This document shows positions 24,807 through 32,025 of a stretch of 39,480 nt of DNA, piece after piece. The translations under genes and the position numbers were made by a program. Under the pieces are notes generated by a model. The model worked only from the letters and a program-made list of their open reading frames with translations. It was not told the DNA's origin and did no database searches. The first letter of the stretch is position 1. Every line of letters starts with the position of its first letter. Source of the DNA: an uncultured Phascolarctobacterium sp. (GTDB taxonomy: Bacteria > Bacillota > Negativicutes > Acidaminococcales > Acidaminococcaceae); assembly GCA_905200645.1 (NCBI GenBank), contig CAJKLD010000024.1, positions 1 through 39,480 on the forward strand, in the 5' to 3' direction.

Positions 24807-24819
24807 TTGCATATCATGT

Positions 24820-25425
24820 TTAAATTTCGCCCTCGTCCATAATTCCTAACTTACGTTTCCAGTAGCGGGAATAAATAGCGCCTAAAGGATTATGCGCTAA
24901 AAGGCGGTCCTTAACCACTAAAGCGGTCACAGGCCCAGGACAGTTCATATTGAAAACAGCGTCATGACCAACGCAGAGACCGCAGGAAATAAACAGCTCT
25001 ACGCCTTGCTCTGCCAAAAATTTGGCTTGAAATTTAGGATTGCACATCGCCTCGTGCTCCAGCTCCGGCTTAACCTGCTTGAGCCCCAGCTCTTTTTTAG
25101 GGAAGCTGCAATTTTTACAGCAAACGCTGTAAAATTCAAAGCCCTGTTGCTCAAAATATTTCGCAATATAGTGAGCCTCCGCTCTAAGACCAATGCAGAA
25201 AGCCATGCCCAGCTTTTTATAACCCATAGCCTTGGCAAATTCCGCGGTTTCCTGTAGGCGGCAGATATTGCTGTAAAAGGTTCCTTCTACATAAGCGGCG
25301 GCCTGCATAATTTTTAATTCTTCCTCTGTATAAGCGGCCTTTACTTCTTCATGCGGCACGCCGGTACAATTTACGCCCTTGGTATAACAAGCATGAGTAG
25401 GGCAGCTAGCACATTTACATTTCAT
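24820..25425 (-). CDS. DUF1847 family metal-binding protein
   Basis: 201 aa with an N-terminal CKCASCPTHACYTKG cysteine cluster and further conserved cysteines (GMAFCIGL, VCCKNCSFPKK, ISCGLCVGHD). This pattern matches DUF1847, a family of unknown function that probably binds metal or an iron-sulphur cluster. GGAGG site, transcribed alone, convergent with ilvC. Cytoplasmic. A redox role is plausible but unproven. Confidence 0.82.
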   Translation of the reverse strand: MKCKCASCPTHACYTKGVNCTGVPHEEVKAAYTEEELKIMQAAAYVEGTFYSNICRLQETAEFAKAMGYKKLGMAFCIGLRAEAHYIAKYFEQQGFEFYSVCCKNCSFPKKELGLKQVKPELEHEAMCNPKFQAKFLAEQGVELFISCGLCVGHDAVFNMNCPGPVTALVVKDRLLAHNPLGAIYSRYWKRKLGIMDEGEI

Positions 25426-25541
25426 TTTTATCCTTCCTCCTCAATAGCTATCTATATTTTATATCTTAACACAAGCCGTCGGATTTTCCAAATTTTACCG
25501 CTAAAAATAAAATAACGCGCGGAAAATTTTTCTGGCAGCTC

Positions 25542-25570
25542 TTGCTTTTACAGATTGCTCGTGATATAAT
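25542..25570 (+). promoter_or_regulatory. Promoter of rpsF-ssb-rpsR
   Basis: TTGCTT (25542-25547), 17 bases, TATAAT (25565-25570). The leader 25577-25647 may carry the S6:S18 regulatory motif; I could not recognise it clearly. Confidence 0.65.
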
Positions 25571-25647
25571 TATCAAGCTTGTATATATACTTATATACTT
25601 CTTCTGCTCCCAAAAGGGGGCCAAAGTCCAAAGGAGGAGGTGATTTC

Positions 25648-25932
25648 GTGAAAGCATACGAAGTCATGTACATCGTTAAACCCGTTGAAGAGGAAGCATT
25701 TGAAGCAGTTGTTGCTAAATTTGAAAACCTCATCACTGCAAACGGTGGTAATGTAGAAAAAACCGATCGTTGGGGCAAAAAACGCCTTGCTTATGAGATC
25801 CAAGACCTGTCTGAAGGCCTGTACGTTCTCGTAACCTTCCAGGCTGAAGCCGCTTGTGTTAAAGAACTTGATCGTGTTATGAAAATTACCGATGAAGTAC
25901 TGCGCCATATGATTATTAGAAAAGGTGAATAA
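25648..25932 (+). CDS. rpsF: 30S ribosomal protein bS6
   Basis: 94 aa. KAYEVMYIVKP start, GGNVEKTDRWGKKRLAYEI and a closing VLRHMIIRK are diagnostic. It binds bS18 on the small subunit platform. GTG start directly after a very strong AAAGGAGGAGGTGA site; an open frame continues upstream to 25579 but includes that site. ssb starts three bases downstream. Confidence 0.97.
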   Translation: MKAYEVMYIVKPVEEEAFEAVVAKFENLITANGGNVEKTDRWGKKRLAYEIQDLSEGLYVLVTFQAEAACVKELDRVMKITDEVLRHMIIRKGE

Positions 25933-25935
25933 TCA

Positions 25936-26367
25936 ATGAACAAGATTATTTTATTAGGCAGACTGACTAGAGATCCCGAAGTACGCTATACTGCTACGGG
26001 AAGAGTTGTTTGTCAGTTCACATTAGCAGTGGACAGACCTTTTGCCAATCAAGAAGGCCAAAGAGAAGCTGATTTTATCCCGGTAGTAATTTGGGGTAAA
26101 AACGCTGAAACATGCGGTAACAGTCTCACCAAAGGGCAGCGCGCGCTGGTTGAAGGCCGCCTGCAAATCCGCAGCTATGACGGTAAAGATGGCAATAAAC
26201 ATTGGGTAACCGAGGTTATCGCCGACCGCTTCGAATTTATCGAGCGTAAAGGTGATTTTGCCAACAACCGTGCAAATGCTCCGACAGCTCCGCAAGCACC
26301 CGCTCAAGGCGGAAATATGGAGTCTTTCGGTCAAGCGGTTCCCTTTGATGAAGAAATTCCATTCTAA
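25936..26367 (+). CDS. ssb: Single-stranded DNA-binding protein
   Basis: 143 aa. OB fold at about 1-105 (MNKIILLGRLTRDPEVRYTATG, FIPVVIWGKNAE, VEGRLQIRSYDGKDG), a proline-glutamine linker and the acidic tip VPFDEEIPF that recruits partner proteins. It lies in the conserved rpsF-ssb-rpsR operon, which in Bacillus is origin-proximal. Confidence 0.97.
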   Translation: MNKIILLGRLTRDPEVRYTATGRVVCQFTLAVDRPFANQEGQREADFIPVVIWGKNAETCGNSLTKGQRALVEGRLQIRSYDGKDGNKHWVTEVIADRFEFIERKGDFANNRANAPTAPQAPAQGGNMESFGQAVPFDEEIPF

Positions 26368-26385
26368 TTTAAGGGAGGTTATGCA

Positions 26386-26616
26386 ATGAAACGTGAAAGA
26401 GGCAGAAGACCCAGAAGAAAAGTTTGCAGCTTCTGTGTTGATAAAGTTGAAGAAATCGATTACAAGGATGTAGCTAAGCTGCGCCGTTATGTTACCGAAC
26501 GCGGTAAAATTTTACCCCGTCGTATCTCCGGCACCTGCGCTAAGCATCAACGCCAATTGACCGTAGCAATCAAACGCGCTCGCTGCGTTGCTTTGCTGCC
26601 GTTCACTTGCGAATAA
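26386..26616 (+). CDS. rpsR: 30S ribosomal protein bS18
   Basis: 76 aa. Zinc-type N terminus (RKVCSFC, then GTCAKHQ), RYVTERGKILPRR and RARCVALLPF are diagnostic. It pairs with bS6. AGGGAGG site. Last gene of the operon. Confidence 0.97.
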   Translation: MKRERGRRPRRKVCSFCVDKVEEIDYKDVAKLRRYVTERGKILPRRISGTCAKHQRQLTVAIKRARCVALLPFTCE

Positions 26617-26626
26617 TCGGCACACA

Positions 26627-26661
26627 AAATCCCCTGTACAGAAATGTGCAGGGGATTTTTT
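26627..26661 (+). terminator. Terminator of rpsF-ssb-rpsR
   Basis: AAAATCCCCTG pairs with CAGGGGATTTT, with inner ACA/TGT pairing, then a long T-run. It also faces the convergent hydrolase gene. Confidence 0.9.
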
Positions 26662-26684
26662 TATTTTGTTAAAAGATATTTCAA

Positions 26685-27608
26685 TTATATATCTCTATTA
26701 TGCTTGCTTAAAAAAGGCAGTAAATATTTTAATACCTCCTCCGGTTGTTCTTCGGGAACAAAATGTCCGCAATTATCAATGGCATAACCTTCAAGATTGT
26801 CTGCCAAAAGCTTCCACTTATCCATAACATTCCACAGCTTGCCAACAACACCGTTAGCTCCCCACAATAAGAGTATCGGCGTATGGATAATCTGCTGTCT
26901 GTCCGCTTCATCCATAAGCATATCAATAGTAGCGCTTGCTCTATAATCTTCACAAATTCCGTGAACCATCATAGGATCACTAAAAATCCTAATATATTCG
27001 TCCATCACATCACCGGGGAATCTTGTACGAGCAGTAGGTCCAATTTTTAAATTAAGATTATAATTGATAAACTGCTTAGGGTCGGCAGATAAAGCCGTTT
27101 CCGGAAAGCCCTTCCCTTGAATATAGAAAAACCAATGCCAATATTTATTGGCAAACTCCATACTCGTTTCTTTGTACATATCGTAAGTAGCTACAATATC
27201 CATCAACGTGCAACTCAAAATCTTTTCCGGATAATCCATGATCATGCGATGTAGTACACGCGCGCCGCGGTCATGCCCGCAAACATGAAATTTAGTAAAT
27301 CCTAAAGCTTGCATAACCTTAACCTGATCATCACTCATAGCACGTTTGGAATAATTGCTATGGTCAGGCAACCCTTCCGGTTTACTGCTGTCACCATATC
27401 CACGTAAATCTGTAATAACAACAGTATATTTTTGTGCAAGCTCATTGCTTATAAATCGCCAGATAAGATGGCTTTCAGGATGTCCATGCAGCAGTAAAAC
27501 CGCTTCTTTACCTTGTCCGCCAATATATGTATTGATAAATATATTATTTTCTACTTCAATATTTTTTTGTACAAATCCGGGAAAGTATTTTTCATCTATC
27601 GGCAACAT
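26685..27608 (-). CDS. Alpha/beta hydrolase, fluoroacetate dehalogenase-like
   Basis: 307 aa. The oxyanion-side LLHGHPESHLIW and the nucleophile elbow GHDRGARVLHR are those of haloacetate dehalogenases. The catalytic set known for the Rhodopseudomonas enzyme lines up: nucleophile Asp113, carboxylate-binding Arg114 and Arg117, halide-binding His158, Trp159 and Tyr222, acid Asp137, and base His282. The YWHWFF block also fits. It should hydrolyse a halo-carboxylate, though epoxide or ester hydrolases share the fold. It sits 12 bases downstream of the leuD-like gene on the same strand, so it likely shares the LysR-linked operon. GGAGAG site upstream. Cytoplasmic. Confidence 0.85.
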   Translation of the reverse strand: MLPIDEKYFPGFVQKNIEVENNIFINTYIGGQGKEAVLLLHGHPESHLIWRFISNELAQKYTVVITDLRGYGDSSKPEGLPDHSNYSKRAMSDDQVKVMQALGFTKFHVCGHDRGARVLHRMIMDYPEKILSCTLMDIVATYDMYKETSMEFANKYWHWFFYIQGKGFPETALSADPKQFINYNLNLKIGPTARTRFPGDVMDEYIRIFSDPMMVHGICEDYRASATIDMLMDEADRQQIIHTPILLLWGANGVVGKLWNVMDKWKLLADNLEGYAIDNCGHFVPEEQPEEVLKYLLPFLSKHNRDI

Positions 27609-27620
27609 ATTATCTCTCCT

Positions 27621-28142
27621 TTACCTTTGCGCCAAAGCCTTTTTGGCATCCTGCTGCGCTTTCAGCATGGGTTTAATACCTCCATGCTCCAATATGTTCA
27701 TAATATAATCAGACATAGGCACAGCCTTAATTGTTTGATTAGTAGAATAGTTAATAATTGTGCCTGTTGTTAAATCAACACCTACGTTATCTCCGTTATT
27801 AACAATTTTAGATATTCCTTTACAAACAATTACCGGAATACCTAAATTTATGGCATTACGAAAAAAAATACGACCAAAGGATTCAGCAATTATGGCACCA
27901 GCGCCAACAGCTTTTAAAGTAATAGCTGCATGTTCTCTGCTCGAACCGCAGCCAAAATTGGTATCGGCCACAATTATATCTCCCGGCAGAAACTTGTTAG
28001 TAAAATTTTCATCCACACCATACATAGCATATTTTTTTATGTCATCAACCTCGGTCAGCTCTACAAAACGTCCGGGATAAATCTGGTCGGTATCAATATT
28101 CTTACCAAAGGTAAACGCTGTACCCTGCAACTGCTTTTTCAT
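27621..28142 (-). CDS. Hydro-lyase small subunit, LeuD-like
   Basis: 173 aa swivel domain of an aconitase-superfamily enzyme of the short, archaeal/clostridial LeuD type. FGKNIDTDQIYPGRF, the substrate-loop FGCGSSREHAAI and SFGRIFFRNAINLGIP are diagnostic. The pair with the gene at 28162-29412 would hydrate or dehydrate a 2- or 3-isopropylmalate-type substrate. No leuA or leuB is adjacent, so a different substrate (dimethylmalate, citraconate or homoaconitate) is possible. Confidence 0.86.
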   Translation of the reverse strand: MKKQLQGTAFTFGKNIDTDQIYPGRFVELTEVDDIKKYAMYGVDENFTNKFLPGDIIVADTNFGCGSSREHAAITLKAVGAGAIIAESFGRIFFRNAINLGIPVIVCKGISKIVNNGDNVGVDLTTGTIINYSTNQTIKAVPMSDYIMNILEHGGIKPMLKAQQDAKKALAQR

Positions 28143-28161
28143 TAATAAAACCTCCCTTGAA

Positions 28162-29412
28162 TCAAAAATAGGGTGTAGGATCAGTAATTTTGCCGTTTAA
28201 AGCGCTGGCTGCTACGGCTGCCGGAGAAGCTAAAAATATTTGAGCTTCTACATGCCCCATACGCCCCGGAAAATTACGATTGGTAGAACTTATGCAAATC
28301 TCTCCGCTGGTCAGCATTCCCTGATGTACGCCAAGACATGCTCCGCAACCTGGAGCAGTAATGCAGGCACCTGCTTCCATTAAAATCTTAATATATCCTC
28401 GCTCCATTGCTTCTTCTAAAACCTGTTTAGATGCCGGATTTACTATCATACGACAGCTTTTTGGTATATGTTTATCTTTTAAAATATTGGCAGCAATGGC
28501 AATATCCTGCAATCTGCCACCAGTGCATGAACCTAAATAGGCTTCATCAATAGCTGTTCCAGCATATTCAGACAGTGCAAAAACATTATCTACGCTATGA
28601 GGAGCGGCTACCTGTGGAACTATTTTACTAACATCATAGGTAAGCTCCTCGGCATATTTATAACCATTATCTGTATAATAAATTTGATAGGGACGCTTCA
28701 CCTTTTTATTTAGATACTCCATAGTTATCTCGTCAGGCTGAATATAGGAGACTTTGCATCCCATCTCCGTAGTAAGATTACACATACACATTCTTTCGGA
28801 AATGCTAAGTTCTCTAAGCACAGGACCGGCAAATTCTACAGCTTTATACACACCATAATCTGCGCCAAGATCGCCAATAATATGCAAAATAATATCCTTA
28901 GCATAAACCCCTTTATTAAGCTTACCAACAAGATTTATTTTGATAATTTCCGGCACCATAAACCACAGCTTGCCTGTTATAAGAATAGTAGCCAAATCCG
29001 TAGCTCCCACTCCCGTACTAAAAGCACCAAAAGCGCCGTGAGTTGTAGTATGAGAATCGGTTACTACTACTATTTCTCCCGGATGCACCAAGCCATGATC
29101 TGCCAAAACCTGATGACATACGCCGGCGTCAATATCCATCAATTTATCTATACCTTGATCAAAACAAAATTTTCTAAAGTTTTTATGATTCTCAGCCTGC
29201 TTAATAGTAGCGCAAGGAGCGTAATGATCAAAAAACATAACGACCTTTTCCGGGTCCCAAACCTTTTCTCCGCCCATCTCCCAAAAGGAACGAATAGTCT
29301 GCCAATATAAATCATTGATGCCTGCAATATCTACATCACAGTTAACAATTTCTCCGGTTGTTACCACATCTTTGCCAGCTTTGGCTGCAAGAAGCTTTTC
29401 AATAGCGTGCAT
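28162..29412 (-). CDS. Hydro-lyase large subunit, LeuC-like
   Basis: 416 aa. Three cysteines for a [4Fe-4S] cluster, Cys296 (YLGSCTGGR), Cys356 and Cys359 (APGCGACLG), plus DSHTTTHGAFGAFSTGVGATD near 119-139. It is an aconitase-superfamily catalytic subunit, LeuC-type by length and motifs. First gene of the minus-strand operon leuC-like, leuD-like, hydrolase. Divergent LysR gene starts 148 bases away and is the likely regulator. The substrate is undecided (see small subunit). Confidence 0.87.
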   Translation of the reverse strand: MHAIEKLLAAKAGKDVVTTGEIVNCDVDIAGINDLYWQTIRSFWEMGGEKVWDPEKVVMFFDHYAPCATIKQAENHKNFRKFCFDQGIDKLMDIDAGVCHQVLADHGLVHPGEIVVVTDSHTTTHGAFGAFSTGVGATDLATILITGKLWFMVPEIIKINLVGKLNKGVYAKDIILHIIGDLGADYGVYKAVEFAGPVLRELSISERMCMCNLTTEMGCKVSYIQPDEITMEYLNKKVKRPYQIYYTDNGYKYAEELTYDVSKIVPQVAAPHSVDNVFALSEYAGTAIDEAYLGSCTGGRLQDIAIAANILKDKHIPKSCRMIVNPASKQVLEEAMERGYIKILMEAGACITAPGCGACLGVHQGMLTSGEICISSTNRNFPGRMGHVEAQIFLASPAAVAASALNGKITDPTPYF

Positions 29413-29492
29413 ATTTAATCCTCCTCGTAAATTTATTTTTAATTAGCTACATTATCACACAGAAAAAGTAAAAAAGAAAATAGTTAGTTTTT

Positions 29493-29523
29493 ATATCCAT
29501 ATAGTATTTTACTATATGGATAT
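29493..29523. promoter_or_regulatory. 31-bp palindrome between leuC-like and lysR genes
   Basis: A perfect inverted repeat of 14-base arms (29493-29506 and 29510-29523) with a three-base centre. It lies between the divergent leuC-like and lysR starts and just upstream of a TATAAT (29526-29531) that would serve the lysR gene. It is a strong candidate operator for the LysR protein and for its own gene. Confidence 0.75.
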
Positions 29524-29559
29524 GCTATAATTAATTTATGCAAACAAGGAGGATTTTCT

Positions 29560-30459
29560 ATGACACCTTTACAAATGAAATACTTCAATTCTGTCTGCCG
29601 TTTTCAGAGCATAAGTAAAGCGTCAGCTATACTGCATGTCACTCAGCCAACTATAAGCGTAGCTATACAAAGCTTAGAAAAAGAATTAAATATTAGCCTC
29701 TTTTATAGAAACGGCAAACACTTACTGCTGACTAAAGAGGGTAGTATCATTTGGGAAAAGGTTGCTGCTATTTTAGCTAATATAGAACAAATAGAAAAAG
29801 AAATACAAGATATAGCTCATAACAAAAATCATATTAAGCTGGCAATTCCTCTGCAGATAGGCGTACAGCTCTTGCCGAAACTATATGGAGAATTTAAACG
29901 AAACTATCCTGAAATAGATTTGGAAATCTATGAAACCGGCGGTATAGACGCGCTGCAGCTTATTGAACGTGACGAAATAGATCTTGCTATTACAAACTAC
30001 GATAATAATTTTTCAGAAAATCTACGTTATCAAAAAATAGGGGAGAATGAAATCTGCTTTTGTACCAGTCCGAAAAATTCTTTGGCCGCCAAAGCTGCTA
30101 TTACTATGGAGGACGTAACAAATGAAGCGCTGGTTATGCTCAGCGGCGGTTTTTTCATAAATCGTTCCATAAACAGTCTATTTCAGAAAGCAAATATCAC
30201 ACCTAAAGTTCTCTTATATAGCTCTCAGCTGCATACGATAAAAAATATGGTTAAGCACAATTTGGCCTCTACCTTTCTTATGCGGCAGGCTGTAACCTCG
30301 GACGATAATATCAAGATAATTCCCTTAAAGCCTCCTTATTTTATCAATTCCGGTATAGTAACCAAAAAAGACAAGCCTTTATATTCTGACGAACGTACTC
30401 TCATTGCCTTTCTCAAAGCAAGCTATGGCAAACAAGTAGAACGCCAAAGTAAAAATTAG
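29560..30459 (+). CDS. LysR-family transcription regulator
   Basis: 299 aa. N-terminal winged helix-turn-helix at about 1-60 (MKYFNSVCRFQSISKASAILHVTQPTISVAIQ), then a periplasmic-binding-like effector domain at about 90-290. CysB/CbbR-type layout. An AGGAGG site precedes the start. Divergent from the leuC-like, leuD-like and hydrolase operon, with a perfect palindrome between them, so it probably controls that operon and itself. Effector likely a carboxylate, by context only. Confidence 0.9.
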   Translation: MTPLQMKYFNSVCRFQSISKASAILHVTQPTISVAIQSLEKELNISLFYRNGKHLLLTKEGSIIWEKVAAILANIEQIEKEIQDIAHNKNHIKLAIPLQIGVQLLPKLYGEFKRNYPEIDLEIYETGGIDALQLIERDEIDLAITNYDNNFSENLRYQKIGENEICFCTSPKNSLAAKAAITMEDVTNEALVMLSGGFFINRSINSLFQKANITPKVLLYSSQLHTIKNMVKHNLASTFLMRQAVTSDDNIKIIPLKPPYFINSGIVTKKDKPLYSDERTLIAFLKASYGKQVERQSKN

Positions 30460-30511
30460 TATTCTTATCAATAACTTTATACATATTTTATTTAAAACTA
30501 TTTTAAACTAA

Positions 30512-30543
30512 AAAACTCTCCGCTTTTATTAGCGGAGAGTTTT
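30512..30543. terminator. Bidirectional terminator between lysR and rubrerythrin
   Basis: AAAACTCTCCGC pairs with GCGGAGAGTTTT around an eight-base loop, with T-runs for either strand. Confidence 0.9.
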
Positions 30544-30566
30544 TAGCTTAAAAACAGCCTTTTAAA

Positions 30567-31112
30567 TTATTTGCCGAAATATCTCTTCAGCAGACCAGCA
30601 AATGCTTTGCCATGGCGAGCTTCGTCGCGACCCATTTCATGTACGGTGTCATGGATTGCATCCAGACCCAAAGCTTTAGCCCGTTTAGCTAAATCGTTTT
30701 TGCCTGCGGTTGCACCGTTTTCAGCTTCTACACGCATAGCGAGATTCTTTTCGGTGGAGTCGGTAACAACTTCGCCCAGCAGTTCTGCAAATTTAGCAGC
30801 ATGTTCAGCTTCTTCATAAGCAGCTTTTTCCCAGTACAGGCCGATTTCCGGATAGCCTTCGCGATGAGCAACGCGTGCCATAGCCAAATACATACCAACT
30901 TCGCTGCATTCGCCGTTGAAGTTAGCGCGCAGATCAGCCTTAATATCTTCAGGAACGTCGGAAGCAACGCCTACAACGTGCTCGCAAGCCCATTCCATTT
31001 CGCCTTTCATTTCGGTAAATTTGCTGGCAGGAGCTTTACATTGCGGGCATTGTGCCGGAGCAGCTTCGCCTTCATATACATAACCACAAACTTGACATAC
31101 GAATTTTTTCAT
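30567..31112 (-). CDS. Reverse rubrerythrin
   Basis: 181 aa from the ATG at 31112 (GGAGGG site). The rubredoxin-type FeS4 domain is at the N terminus (CQVCGY and CPQCKAP, Cys6, 9, 22 and 25) and the di-iron four-helix domain follows (NGECSEVGMYLAMARVAHREG, AAYEEAEHAAKF, MGRDEARHGKAF). This reversed domain order is typical of anaerobes. It reduces peroxide. A good promoter lies upstream and a terminator after it, so it is monocistronic. Confidence 0.93.
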   Translation of the reverse strand: MKKFVCQVCGYVYEGEAAPAQCPQCKAPASKFTEMKGEMEWACEHVVGVASDVPEDIKADLRANFNGECSEVGMYLAMARVAHREGYPEIGLYWEKAAYEEAEHAAKFAELLGEVVTDSTEKNLAMRVEAENGATAGKNDLAKRAKALGLDAIHDTVHEMGRDEARHGKAFAGLLKRYFGK

Positions 31113-31149
31113 TATAATTCCCTCCAAAATATTATTTATAAACTATTAT

Positions 31150-31206
31150 TGCACAATCGTGCAGTCTTGACATCTAGATAATATCATATTTAGCGATATA
31201 TGTCAA
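31150..31206 (-). promoter_or_regulatory. Rubrerythrin promoter with inverted repeats
   Basis: On the minus strand: TTGACA (31206-31201), 17 bases, TATTAT (31183-31178). TGCACAATCGTGCA (31150-31163) is an inverted repeat of five-base arms just downstream of the predicted start. TTGACAT (31167-31173) and ATGTCAA (31200-31206) are a longer pair spanning the promoter. A redox-responsive repressor site is possible. Confidence 0.7.
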
Positions 31207-31249
31207 TAATAATTATCTATTAGGTTTTTATATAAGTAATAAATTTATA

Positions 31250-31855
31250 TCAGAACTTAACGGTTAAACCCAAGTTCACGCCTTTAGCTTTCATGTCTTT
31301 GTCATCACCTAAAGCGTCGTTAAACTTTTGGTCATAATAAGAGGCGTTCAGCTCTACATTATTAAAAATAGGCTTGCTGATACCAATTTCATAACCGCCG
31401 TTTTTGCTGCCTACGCCGATATTGCCCCACACAGTAAAGAGCAGAGGAATATCATAAGCGGCTACGAGACCAACCTGACCAGAATTTCTATTTTTACCAC
31501 CGAAATCAGTAGAAGTATCAGTATTCAAATAGCCTGCATAAGCGGAAATTCCCGGCAAAACTTTATACATTAAATTAACCTGCTGAGCGCGAGTTTTGCC
31601 TTGGTCTGCTTTATAATTATTCCATTTATAATTTAAAGCCATGTTGCTGCCAATACCGGCAGTAGCGCCAAAATAAGTGCTGTCGCTTTTGCTCATTTTA
31701 TAATTGCCGCCCTCAATACTGGACGGCAGAGAAATTCCTGCATCCACAGCAACCTTACCAGGATTATAATTTTTTAGCGGAGAAGCTAAAGCAGTAGCAG
31801 CCAGCGATGTAGCCATAAACAGAGAAGCAGTCAAGGCCATAGCGATTTTTTTCAC
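31250..31855 (-). CDS. Outer-membrane beta-barrel protein, porin-like
   Basis: 201 aa. Signal peptide to about residue 24 (ATALAS), then alternating amphipathic strands rich in Y, N, G and D (TYFGATAGIGSNMALNYKW, ISAYAGYLNT, YEIGISKP, VELNASYYDQ) and a terminal GLTVKF ending in phenylalanine, the usual outer-membrane insertion signal. This indicates a diderm cell. GTG start after AAAAGGAGG. Transcribed alone. Confidence 0.82.
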   Translation of the reverse strand: MKKIAMALTASLFMATSLAATALASPLKNYNPGKVAVDAGISLPSSIEGGNYKMSKSDSTYFGATAGIGSNMALNYKWNNYKADQGKTRAQQVNLMYKVLPGISAYAGYLNTDTSTDFGGKNRNSGQVGLVAAYDIPLLFTVWGNIGVGSKNGGYEIGISKPIFNNVELNASYYDQKFNDALGDDKDMKAKGVNLGLTVKF

Positions 31856-32025
31856 GTGAATCGCCTCCTTTTAAATCTATTCTATATTAATTCTAGCATA
31901 AAAGCAAATTTATTCAAGGGAAAAACTCGTCAGATTTATGACTTTTCTGTTAAAATACTTGTAAAATTTCTCCGAAAAGAGGATAATTATAATGTATGAT
32001 TATTTCTCAATTTAAGGCGGATTTT

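Noticed and set aside
25577..25647. S6:S18 ribosomal leader motif before rpsF
   Set aside because: No hairpin with the expected CCG element could be recognised by eye.
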